Assembly (NCBI RefSeq): GCF_036639235.1
Contig: NZ_JAVWJB010000025.1
Coordinates: forward strand, 1 to 25,178
DNA length: 25,178 nucleotides
Reading direction: 5' to 3'
DNA from: Clostridium_AB sp036639235
GTDB lineage: Bacteria; Bacillota; Clostridia; Clostridiales; Caloramatoraceae
A program made the position numbers and the translations under genes. Shown here one piece after another: positions 1 through 7,570 of this stretch. Positions within the stretch are counted from its first letter, which is position 1. Every line of letters begins with the position of its first letter. A model generated the notes under the pieces. It searched no databases and was not told the DNA's origin. It saw only the letters and a program-made list of their open reading frames with translations.

Positions 1-42
1 AATAAAATATGGTAAAATAGAATAAAATTAGGGGGTGGAGTT

Positions 43-849
43 GTGGAGTTTAGTAAGAAGCACTACATATACTTGTGCATAGGTGTAATAGGACTTTGGA
101 TAGTTAGCTTTGGTATATTTCAGTATAAGAAAATAGACGGAATAAAATTTGAAAGGCATTATGTTGAAACAGAATTTATAGGTTCAATTAAACTTAATTA
201 TAAAATAGGTAAGCACTTTAAGGATGTACCTATATATGCTACTTTTCCTGAAATTAAAGAGTTAAGAGACTGTAGATTTCCATTAATGCTAGAGGCTACT
301 AGCTCGAAGAATACATCTCATTACAAAGATTCTACAATGCTAATTAATATATTTGATCCTTTAGGAATGGATTTTAGTAGTGTAGAAAAAATATTAACTG
401 GTAAGAAGGTTACAAAGGTTAGTTTTAATATGCAAAAAGGTGAAGATATTATATACGACATAGGGGTGGTTCACTTTAACAATATAAATAATGGCTCAGG
501 TGAAGGTGTTATATCAAACAATGTTAGTTTTAATGAATATACAGAGTCAGATGGTATAGGATATTTTACACTTCCAAGGGATTGTACATTATTTGAAGTA
601 TCAGGAACAAACCTAAATAGAATAATGGATGAATATGAAGTTTATATAAATGATATCAGATTAACTAAGGAGATAGTTCCAGTTAATTTTCAAAAAGGAG
701 AGTTTAACATTAAAGTTATTCCTAAGAATAAGGATATTAAAAGTGAGTATGATGTTGTAACTAGTAACATTATATTTAAGTTAAGGGATAAGGATAAAAA
801 GGTGATTCATTGTGTCTTTACAATAGAGAAGGATTTAAATAAGAATTAG
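43..849 (+). CDS. Membrane-anchored protein of unknown function (paralogue A)
   Basis: Product of 268 residues from a GTG start preceded closely by a G-rich Shine-Dalgarno stretch (GGGGGTGGAG). One hydrophobic segment at about residues 8-26 follows a short charged N-terminus, so the bulk of the protein is probably outside the membrane. The rest is polar and looks beta-rich. I do not recognise a named domain. It is clearly related to the product at 1491-2318: both share the anchor ending in SFGIF, then KKI(D/N)G, a TSHY motif near the middle, and a CDIG/YDIG motif after a lysine-rich strand. The gene is the first of three closely spaced genes (11 nt to the next) ending at the terminator near 2323. 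The first 42 nt of the window show no promoter, so transcription may begin upstream. The role is unknown; its position just ahead of a polysaccharide operon suggests a cell-envelope role. Confidence 0.8.
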   Translation: MEFSKKHYIYLCIGVIGLWIVSFGIFQYKKIDGIKFERHYVETEFIGSIKLNYKIGKHFKDVPIYATFPEIKELRDCRFPLMLEATSSKNTSHYKDSTMLINIFDPLGMDFSSVEKILTGKKVTKVSFNMQKGEDIIYDIGVVHFNNINNGSGEGVISNNVSFNEYTESDGIGYFTLPRDCTLFEVSGTNLNRIMDEYEVYINDIRLTKEIVPVNFQKGEFNIKVIPKNKDIKSEYDVVTSNIIFKLRDKDKKVIHCVFTIEKDLNKN

Positions 850-860
850 GGGGTAGGAGT

Positions 861-1478
861 ATGAGTAGACACTTAAACATGGTTTTCTGGGGAATGTTAA
901 TAGTTATGGTAGATATAAATCTAGGGTTTTTGAATATATTTCCTAACTTTGTAGGATATTTCATTATCTATAAAGGGTTAAAGGGATTATCTATTGGATA
1001 TAAATTGTCAGAAGCTGAAGAGATTTATCTGTCACAGAATGTGAGGGATAGCTTTGCTATAGGAATATTACCAGCAAAGATAATGGCAGGGATTACGTTT
1101 ATAATGTTTGTTATTAGTCCATTTAAAGCTGAGTTCTCAGGGGATGTTGTGTTCTTTGCTACTATGATAAAAAGTTTAAGTTTGCTTGGTGAGATATGTG
1201 TTATATATTCCATTCTTAGGGGGATACACTTAGAGGCTACTTCAAGAGGGTGGAAAGATAAGGCTGATATGGCCTTGAATAGATGGCATGTTTATCTTGT
1301 AACTACAGTTATTGTTATAATTTACAGTGCATACTTTATTAATTTCTATTATGATTCAGACTTTAACGATGTACTTACTTTCTCTGTATACGGAATATCA
1401 ATTTTAGTTAAGATTTTCCTATTAACATTAACTAAGGGAACTTCTAATGCTATTAAATATAGTGGAGATTATATTTAA
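861..1478 (+). CDS. Multi-spanning membrane protein of unknown function
   Basis: Product of 205 residues with ATG start and a strong GGGGGTAGGAG ribosome binding site. Hydrophobic segments are visible near residues 7-37, 68-88, 98-118, 144-164 and 170-192, suggesting four or five membrane passes. The N-terminus (a DINLGFLNIFPNFVGY stretch followed by IIYKGLKGL) resembles a small Firmicute membrane-protein family with an I-L-P-x-F-x-G-Y pattern, but I cannot name a function. It lies between two paralogous anchored proteins with spacings of 11 and 12 nt, so the three are very likely co-transcribed and may form one membrane complex. Confidence 0.8.
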   Translation: MSRHLNMVFWGMLIVMVDINLGFLNIFPNFVGYFIIYKGLKGLSIGYKLSEAEEIYLSQNVRDSFAIGILPAKIMAGITFIMFVISPFKAEFSGDVVFFATMIKSLSLLGEICVIYSILRGIHLEATSRGWKDKADMALNRWHVYLVTTVIVIIYSAYFINFYYDSDFNDVLTFSVYGISILVKIFLLTLTKGTSNAIKYSGDYI

Positions 1479-1490
1479 GGAGGGAAAGCT

Positions 1491-2318
1491 TTGAATTATA
1501 AAGTTAAGTATATAAAGATAGGTATAGCTTTTCTTGTTCTTATTTGGGTAATAAGCTTTGGAATATTTAATAATAAGAAGATTAATGGATATGAGGGTTG
1601 TAATAATTTAATAGAAACAAATATTAATTATGGTCAAGGAATATATTTATATGTTAAACAAAGTCCATATATAAATGATAGGGTTATTAGTGCTTCCTTT
1701 CCAGATATAAAAGGGGGAGAGGGTATCACAACTCAGGCTGAGGTAGCAAATGCTTATAAGAGAACATCCCACTATGATGTGAAAACTCTTTATATTAGCC
1801 TTATGAATACTGATGGTACACCTAATAATAATTTAAAGAATCTATTAAAGGGAAAAACACTTAGAAAAGTTAAACTTAACACAGCATCAGGAAAAGAGTT
1901 TATATGTGATATTGGTAGAGTATATATTAGTGAAGATAGTGGTATATATGATTCAAAGTATAATTTTGGTTCAAATATTAATAGTGATGGATCTATTTCA
2001 GGATGGCTAGGAATAGAAAGAGGTACTGAACTTATAGGTATGGAATCAGCCTATTTAGATGAAGTTTTTAATACTATGTATATATATCTAAATGACAAGA
2101 AGATAACTAGAAGCAACCTTTCAGTTAAGTTTAATGAGGGAGCTATAAAGTTAAAGATTAAATTAAGAGATAATAACAATACTAGTGGATATGATGTTCG
2201 TAGTATTAACCTAGGGTTTAAGTTTAAGGAGAAAAGCGGCAAGGTATATAATAGTTATATTAATATTAAGTTAGATCATATTACTGAAAGTGTAGGAATA
2301 AGTGGAAGTGGTATATAA
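1491..2318 (+). CDS. Membrane-anchored protein of unknown function (paralogue B)
   Basis: Product of 275 residues from a TTG start placed 7 nt after a good AAGGAGGG ribosome binding site; no ATG nearby is better placed. One hydrophobic segment at about residues 10-27 is followed by a polar, probably beta-rich domain with no family I recognise. It is a paralogue of the product at 43-849: the same anchor ending SFGIF, the KKINGY junction, an A-(S/T)-FP-(D/E)-IK segment, the TSHY motif and the CDIG motif occur in the same order. The pair probably arose by duplication around the intervening membrane protein. It is last in its transcription unit, followed by a terminator hairpin. Confidence 0.8.
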   Translation: MNYKVKYIKIGIAFLVLIWVISFGIFNNKKINGYEGCNNLIETNINYGQGIYLYVKQSPYINDRVISASFPDIKGGEGITTQAEVANAYKRTSHYDVKTLYISLMNTDGTPNNNLKNLLKGKTLRKVKLNTASGKEFICDIGRVYISEDSGIYDSKYNFGSNINSDGSISGWLGIERGTELIGMESAYLDEVFNTMYIYLNDKKITRSNLSVKFNEGAIKLKIKLRDNNNTSGYDVRSINLGFKFKEKSGKVYNSYINIKLDHITESVGISGSGI

Positions 2319-2322
2319 ATTT

Positions 2323-2362
2323 TTAGGCAGGTAGATTAATTAATTTACCTGCCTAATTCTAT
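2323..2362 (+). terminator. Rho-independent terminator after the paralogue pair
   Basis: A perfect 11-bp stem (TTAGGCAGGTA at 2323-2333 with its complement at 2346-2356) encloses an AT-only loop and is followed by the moderately T-rich TTCTATTTA. It begins 4 nt after the stop codon of the preceding gene. It separates that unit from the operon starting at 2573. Confidence 0.75.
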
Positions 2363-2376
2363 TTATCAGTATAAAT

Positions 2377-2481
2377 ACAATTTACTTAATAATAATTTAG
2401 GTAATTTTTAAGCGCTATTATGATGAATGACTAAATTAACATTTTTAAGAAGTTGAGTCATATATTATTCAAGTAAATTGT
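2377..2481. repeat. 11-bp inverted repeat pair upstream of the polysaccharide operon
   Basis: ACAATTTACTT at 2377-2387 is matched exactly, in inverted orientation, by AAGTAAATTGT at 2471-2481, with 83 nt between. A smaller inverted pair, ATGACT and AGTCAT, lies inside it. The arms could be operator halves, a long-range RNA stem, or ends of a small invertible segment; the sequence does not decide. Confidence 0.4.
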
Positions 2482-2482
2482 G

Positions 2483-2537
2483 TGGACAAGTATAGAAATT
2501 ATCCTTTAAAATAGATATTATCGTCTTTTATTATAAT
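2483..2537 (+). promoter_or_regulatory. Candidate promoter region for the polysaccharide operon
   Basis: Two weak candidates are visible. One is TGGACA (2483-2488) and TAAAAT (2507-2512) with an 18-nt spacer. The other is a perfect TATAAT at 2532-2537 without a good -35 at the normal distance. No known riboswitch consensus, including the cyclic-di-GMP classes, was seen between 2357 and 2572. Confidence 0.35.
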
Positions 2538-2572
2538 TTATTTAAGACTAATTCTTAATGGATGTGATATTT

Positions 2573-3295
2573 ATGGAATATAGAAATTATGATGGAGGGG
2601 AAGCCCTTAAGGTATCAAGACGTGAAATGAAATATTTCATAGGTATCGATGATTATTTTTATTTTAAGGATGCATTTTCTAAGGTTTTATCCCTTGATAG
2701 TCACAGTGAAAATGGTCCATACATGGTTAGAAGTCTTTATTTCGATTCAATAGACAATATAGATTATCATGACAAAATAGATGGAATAGAAAATAGGAAG
2801 AAAATTCGTCTTAGGGTTTATTCTCCACATGACAGGGTTGTAAAGCTTGAGGTTAAGTATAAGTTTAACCAGAATCAGAGGAAAGAAAGTATTTTTATTT
2901 CTAGGGATGATGCTAAGGCTATTATTAATGGAGAGTATTCTGTTCTTTTAAATTACCAAAATGAGGTGGCTCAAAAAGTATATTCAACAATGATATCAAT
3001 GGTATATACTCCAAGAGTTTTAGTTCAGTATAAGCGTGAAGCTTTTTACCATCCAGAGTATGGTATTAGAGCTACACTTGATACTGAAATATCATCAAGT
3101 GAGCTTGAGTTTGATATTTTTTCAGAGGATATATGTCTTGTCCCAGTTTTTGATTTTACAAAGCCGGTTTTAGAAGTTAAGTATGATAAATATATATATA
3201 AATGGTTTCAAGAAATTGTTTCATCAAGGTCTTGTACAGTTAGCTCAATTAGCAAGTACTGTAACAGTAGACAGCTTTTTAGTGGATTTTTTTAG
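2573..3295 (+). CDS. VTC-domain (polyphosphate polymerase-like) protein
   Basis: Product of 240 residues. The ATG at 2573 is preferred over the in-frame ATG at 2558 because GGATGTGAT lies just ahead of 2573, the same type of ribosome binding site used by later genes of the operon, while nothing suitable precedes 2558. The protein matches the VTC family, a triphosphate-tunnel fold whose eukaryotic members make polyphosphate. Visible signatures are RREMKY near the N-terminus, LYFD, RKKIRLRVY, the LEVKYKFNQNQRK strand, QYKREAFY, a RATLDTEI strand and LEVKYDKY near the C-terminus. The tunnel Lys, Arg and Glu residues expected for an active enzyme therefore appear retained. There is no membrane segment, so it is probably cytoplasmic and works with the DUF4956 membrane protein 21 nt downstream, a frequent neighbour of this family. 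Activity on nucleotides is inferred from the family only. Confidence 0.88.
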   Translation: MEYRNYDGGEALKVSRREMKYFIGIDDYFYFKDAFSKVLSLDSHSENGPYMVRSLYFDSIDNIDYHDKIDGIENRKKIRLRVYSPHDRVVKLEVKYKFNQNQRKESIFISRDDAKAIINGEYSVLLNYQNEVAQKVYSTMISMVYTPRVLVQYKREAFYHPEYGIRATLDTEISSSELEFDIFSEDICLVPVFDFTKPVLEVKYDKYIYKWFQEIVSSRSCTVSSISKYCNSRQLFSGFF

Positions 3296-3316
3296 ATGAG
3301 GAAGGTGCATTAATAT

Positions 3317-3979
3317 ATGACAACTTTTATGCAGTATTTAATGGACAATGACGTAGTATTCTCAGCCTTTCAGATTTTCAAGGCTATGGGAGTATCTCTC
3401 ATTGTTTCTTTAGGTATATTTTTAGTTTATAAGCTTACTTATAAGGGTGTGGTTTATAGTAGAAATTTTAATATTTCTTTGGTTATGATTACCCTTATAA
3501 CAACAGCTGTAATTATGGTAATAGGTAGCAATATTGCTCTATCACTTGGTATGGTAGGGGCTCTATCTATAGTGCGTTTTAGAACAGCAATTAAGGACCC
3601 AAGGGATACAGCATTTATATTCTGGTCCATAGGGGTAGGACTTTCAGTTGGTACAGGAAGTTATGCAATAGCAATAATTGCTTCAATATTTATTATGATA
3701 GTGTTATTTGGACTATCACTTGTGATTAAGAGGGAGAATAAGTACCTATTAGTTATTAGAGCAGATAGAAGTGCTGAAGAGAATATTATGAAGAGTATTT
3801 TTGCATCTGTTAAGAACTACAATATTAGAGCTAAGAATACAACGGAACATTCAATAGAAATAGTATGTGAAATAAGACTTGGAAACAATGAAGACATTAT
3901 TCTTATGCAGGGACTTTATAGTGTTAAGGGTGTAAAAACAGTTAATATAGTTTCTCAAACAGGGGAAATGATTGGGTAG
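3317..3979 (+). CDS. DUF4956 membrane protein
   Basis: Product of 220 residues, ATG start with AAGGTG about 9 nt upstream. Hydrophobic segments lie near residues 18-38, 50-72, 75-95 and 105-135, followed by a soluble C-terminal domain of about 80 residues. The diagnostic part is the MVGALSIVRFRTAIKDPRD segment between membrane passes, with small, tightly packed residues and the conserved RFR-x-x-IKDPRD loop. This matches the DUF4956 family. The family has no proven biochemical function but usually sits beside VTC-domain proteins and CotH kinases. It is translated between exactly those two genes here, with 11 nt to the CotH gene. A role as membrane partner or channel for the VTC protein is an inference. 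Confidence 0.88.
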   Translation: MTTFMQYLMDNDVVFSAFQIFKAMGVSLIVSLGIFLVYKLTYKGVVYSRNFNISLVMITLITTAVIMVIGSNIALSLGMVGALSIVRFRTAIKDPRDTAFIFWSIGVGLSVGTGSYAIAIIASIFIMIVLFGLSLVIKRENKYLLVIRADRSAEENIMKSIFASVKNYNIRAKNTTEHSIEIVCEIRLGNNEDIILMQGLYSVKGVKTVNIVSQTGEMIG

Positions 3980-3990
3980 GATGTGATAAT

Positions 3991-5406
3991 TTGAAGGAGA
4001 ATAAGAAGAGAAGGTGGATGTTAATAATTTTATTATTAACATTTTTAGTTGGTCTAGTATTTTCCTATAAGTATCTTTACCTAGATTATAAGGAATATAA
4101 AACAGGGACTAATAATGTGGTTAACCAAGACCATATTGAATTTAAATCACATCTTCCTGTAGTTGTAATAAATACTGATGTAGAAACAATAGGAAGAGAT
4201 AAGGTTAATGGTTCAGTTGAAGTATTTGATAACAAGTACGGTGAAAACAATATTCAAAAAGAGCCTTCAATTACCTCGAATATTACTTTAAAGGTTAGGG
4301 GAAGAAGTTCATTTCAATTTCCAAAGAAGCAATACCTTATAGATTTTGTTAAGGATAACGGAAACTCTAAGTCCTATTCCCTAATGGGAATGCCAAAGAA
4401 TAGTGAATGGGTTTTAAACGGACCATATGCTGATAAGTCACTTATGAGAAATTACTTAGCCTATAGCCTATCTTCAAAGATTATGGATTATGCTCCAAGG
4501 GTTAAGTACTGTGAGGTTTTCCTGAATAATGATTCTAACAAAAAGGTTACTATGGATGACTACGTTGGAGTTTATATTATGGTTGAAAGTATTAGAGTAG
4601 GAGATAATCGTATAAATATTTCTGAGAAGATGAAGGGTGTAGACACTACAAGTTATGTAGTTGCTAGAAATAAAGCAAGAGAAGGGGATACAACTATAGA
4701 TACCTACACTACTAAGAGAAGTAAGGGTAACCCCTTGATGATAGAATATCCAAGTGAGGATACAATTACCAGTGGTCAGTTGAAGTATATTGAGAAGGAT
4801 TTTGATAATATAGAGAAGAGGATATATTCTATGATGTATACAGATCCAGTTCTTGGATATAGAGAGTATATTGATATAGATTCCTTTGTTGATTATGTTG
4901 TAATAAATGAGTTTTTCTATAATGTTGATGCGGGAAATTTAAGTGTGTATTTCCATAAGGAATCAGGTGGAAAGCTTAAGGCAGGTCCTGTATGGGACTT
5001 TAATATATCTCTTGGAAATTATCCAGATGCTAAGAATCATAAAAAGCTAAGAATGATTGATTATCCTTGGTTTGAAAGATTGTTAACCGATGAATATTTC
5101 CTAGATAAGGTTAAGAGTAGATATTTACAGCTAAGAAAGTCATACCTAAATGAAAAATATATACTTTCTTATATAGATAAAACTGTAGATGAGATAGGTC
5201 CTGCAAAGGATAGAAACTTTAAGGTATGGGGTGAGGTTTTTAATAGCTATGTATGGCCTAACCCAGAAGACCCTAGAACTAAGTCATATGAAGAAGAAAT
5301 AGATTCAATGAAGAAGTTTATTATAGACCATGGTAGATGGATGGATAATTACTTCGAAAGTGAAAAATACAAGGATCTTGCAGCGAATAGACGTAAACCA
5401 AAATAA
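3991..5406 (+). CDS. Membrane-anchored CotH-family protein kinase
   Basis: Product of 471 residues. TTG start at 3991, preceded by the GGATGTGATAA ribosome binding site used in this operon. A positively charged N-terminus (KENKKRRW) leads into one membrane helix at about residues 8-28, so the kinase domain should face outward. CotH-family signatures are visible: GRSSFQFPKKQY near residues 103-114 (K112/K113), PYADKSLMRN, YVGVYIMVE ending at E199, and GPVWDFNISLGN with D336 in the WDFN metal-binding motif. In spores of Bacillus, CotH is an atypical kinase that phosphorylates coat proteins. Here the gene lies inside a glycan-synthesis operon, so its target is probably another extracellular protein or the glycan system rather than a spore coat protein; this is inferred from context. 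The catalytic residues look intact. Confidence 0.88.
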   Translation: MKENKKRRWMLIILLLTFLVGLVFSYKYLYLDYKEYKTGTNNVVNQDHIEFKSHLPVVVINTDVETIGRDKVNGSVEVFDNKYGENNIQKEPSITSNITLKVRGRSSFQFPKKQYLIDFVKDNGNSKSYSLMGMPKNSEWVLNGPYADKSLMRNYLAYSLSSKIMDYAPRVKYCEVFLNNDSNKKVTMDDYVGVYIMVESIRVGDNRINISEKMKGVDTTSYVVARNKAREGDTTIDTYTTKRSKGNPLMIEYPSEDTITSGQLKYIEKDFDNIEKRIYSMMYTDPVLGYREYIDIDSFVDYVVINEFFYNVDAGNLSVYFHKESGGKLKAGPVWDFNISLGNYPDAKNHKKLRMIDYPWFERLLTDEYFLDKVKSRYLQLRKSYLNEKYILSYIDKTVDEIGPAKDRNFKVWGEVFNSYVWPNPEDPRTKSYEEEIDSMKKFIIDHGRWMDNYFESEKYKDLAANRRKPK

Positions 5407-5419
5407 GTAGGTGAATTAT

Positions 5420-7558
5420 ATGAGTTCCGGTAAGTATATAAAAATAGCACTTGGAATTCTTGCTATTATATTTTTCGTAATGGCTTTCTGCTACACAAGT
5501 ATTTTCCAAGGTAAGAATAAAAGAACTGGAGAGTTAAGTGTTATTTCTAAAGTCAAGGGAAAGGAAATTATACTTAATACTCCGGGTGGAGAGAAACCTA
5601 TATTCATTAATGGTGTAAATATAGGAGCAGGTAAGCCAGGGTATTTTCCTAACGAGTTCGGAGTTACTAAGGAAGAATATCTTAAATGGTTTGGTCAGAT
5701 TAAGGATATGAATGCTAATGTAATTAGAGTGTATACTATTTTATCTCCTGAGTTTTATGAGGCTTTTTATGAGTTTAATAATGGGCGAAAAGACCCGTTA
5801 TATCTTATACATGGAGTCTGGGTTAATGAGAACCATGTAGAGGAAACTATGAATGGTTATGATAGAAAAATTCGTGGAGAGTTTCTTCGTGATGCTAAGG
5901 CGATAATAGATGTAATACACGGTAATAAATACATTCCTATTAATAATGAATATTCAAATGGTAGATATAGTTATGATATTTCTAAGTATGTTTTAGGGTA
6001 TATTTTTGGAATTGAATGGGATGGTGGATTTGTAGAGGGAACTGATCTTTTTAATGAGGATAAAACAAGCTATAAGGGTGAGTATTTATCATCTAAAAAC
6101 GGAGCAAGTCCATTTGAGGTTTTACTTGCAGAGGTAGGAGATTATGCTATTAAGTATGAAACAGAAGAGTACGGTAACCAAAGGGTAATAGCATTCTCAA
6201 ATTGGCCTACAACAGACCCACTAGATCACCCATATGAGCCGGAACAGTTTAATTCTATTAGTAATGTTGATGTAGAGAACATAGTTCCAACTAAGAATTA
6301 CAAGGCAGGTATGTTTGCATCATACCATGTGTATCCATATTATCCTGACTTTCTAAACCTTGACCCTGTACTTAATGGTTATAGGGATGAGAAGGGAAGG
6401 AAGAATAGTTATAGAGCCTACTTAAATAGCATTGTAGATCATCATAGTATGCCAGTTGTTATATCAGAGTTTGGGGTTCCAACATCGAGGGGTATTGCCC
6501 ATATAGATGAGTCCCGTGGATATAATCATGGACATATCAGTGAAGTTCAGCAAGCTGAGGCTACTGAAGATCTTTATGGTGACATTGTAAATTCAGGATC
6601 AGCAGGGGCTATTATATTCTCATGGCAGGATGAGTGGTTCAAAAAAAGCTGGAATGTTATGGATGGTGTTGACCTAGAGAGGTCAGCTTACTGGCATAAT
6701 GCTCAGGCTAGTGAGCAGAATTATGGAATACTTGGATTTGAGCCGGCTAAGGAGGAGGACATATCATATCCAGATGGAGATGTGTCTGAATGGAAAGAAG
6801 ATAATATTATTACATCAAATAATTTAGCAAGTGTTTCTATGAAAAATGATTATGAATATATATATATTAAGGTCTCTAAAAAGGGATTAGACTTAAATAA
6901 GGACAAGATATATATACCAATAGACGTTACGCCAAAATCAGGAAGTAAGTCTTCAAGCTTACTTGGACTTAAGTTTGATAGAGATGTTGATTTTGTTGTT
7001 GAGATTAATGGATATGATAAGTCTAGGGTATATGTACATGACTATTACAACCCGCTTATTAATGACCATAGTAAATACCCAGAGGATGAGCCTTTAAAGG
7101 GTAATTACACAAAGGAAGTAGATAAGTTTAATAAGATTTATCTAACTATAAGACATGCTATTACAGTAGGTCCAACTAAGGATAAGTATGAACCTATTCA
7201 CTATGAAACAGGTAAGCTTACCTATGGTAATGGCAATATTAATTCACCTGAGTATAATTCGCTTTCAGATTTTTATGTAAGTGGAGATAATATTGAAATT
7301 AGACTTCCATGGCAATTGCTTAATTTCTCTGACCCATCAAGAAGAAAGGTTAGAGGTGATTTTGTTAAGAATTATGAAGCTAAGGATATTAGTGTAGGGG
7401 GTATATACCCGTCACTAATTGTTAAAGGAAACGGGGAAGATATAGTTTTAGAATCTAAGAAGTATAAGTGGGGGAAGTGGAGTAAACCAAAGTATATTGA
7501 GAGGTTAAAGCCGGTTTACTACAAAATGCAGCAGGTATTTAAGGATAACGATAGCTAA
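5420..7558 (+). CDS. Membrane-anchored TIM-barrel glycoside hydrolase-like protein with CBM9-like C-terminus
   Basis: Product of 712 residues. The ATG at 5420 is chosen because TAGGTGAA sits just upstream; the GTG at 5411 would lie within that site. One membrane helix at about residues 6-26 anchors the protein with the rest outside. Residues about 50-410 read as a clan-A TIM barrel: a NGVN strand early, MNANVIRVYTILSPEFY, LYLIHGVW, FGIEWDGG with E199, HVYPYYPDF, and VVISEFGVPTSRG with E350, followed by FSWQDEWF. E350 is a good candidate nucleophile and E199 a possible acid/base. From about residue 450 (DGDVSEWKED) to 685 there is a CBM9/DOMON-like sandwich, ending with EIRLPWQLL. No exact GH family can be assigned. 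Placement before a GT2 synthase suggests trimming or remodelling of the exported glycan, as glycosidases do in other synthase operons. Confidence 0.8.
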   Translation: MSSGKYIKIALGILAIIFFVMAFCYTSIFQGKNKRTGELSVISKVKGKEIILNTPGGEKPIFINGVNIGAGKPGYFPNEFGVTKEEYLKWFGQIKDMNANVIRVYTILSPEFYEAFYEFNNGRKDPLYLIHGVWVNENHVEETMNGYDRKIRGEFLRDAKAIIDVIHGNKYIPINNEYSNGRYSYDISKYVLGYIFGIEWDGGFVEGTDLFNEDKTSYKGEYLSSKNGASPFEVLLAEVGDYAIKYETEEYGNQRVIAFSNWPTTDPLDHPYEPEQFNSISNVDVENIVPTKNYKAGMFASYHVYPYYPDFLNLDPVLNGYRDEKGRKNSYRAYLNSIVDHHSMPVVISEFGVPTSRGIAHIDESRGYNHGHISEVQQAEATEDLYGDIVNSGSAGAIIFSWQDEWFKKSWNVMDGVDLERSAYWHNAQASEQNYGILGFEPAKEEDISYPDGDVSEWKEDNIITSNNLASVSMKNDYEYIYIKVSKKGLDLNKDKIYIPIDVTPKSGSKSSSLLGLKFDRDVDFVVEINGYDKSRVYVHDYYNPLINDHSKYPEDEPLKGNYTKEVDKFNKIYLTIRHAITVGPTKDKYEPIHYETGKLTYGNGNINSPEYNSLSDFYVSGDNIEIRLPWQLLNFSDPSRRKVRGDFVKNYEAKDISVGGIYPSLIVKGNGEDIVLESKKYKWGKWSKPKYIERLKPVYYKMQQVFKDNDS

Positions 7559-7570
7559 GGAAGTGATATT

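Noticed and set aside
2357..2572. Cyclic-di-GMP or other riboswitch before the polysaccharide operon
   Set aside because: Looked for because such switches precede many clostridial surface operons, but no conserved core of either cyclic-di-GMP class or other familiar riboswitch is visible.
2558..2572. Upstream ATG as start of the VTC-domain gene
   Set aside because: No ribosome binding site precedes it, while GGATGTGAT directly precedes the ATG at 2573.
3991..5406. Spore coat gene proper for the CotH homologue
   Set aside because: The protein has an N-terminal membrane anchor and sits in a glycan operon with no coat genes or sporulation promoter visible, so only the kinase family is claimed.
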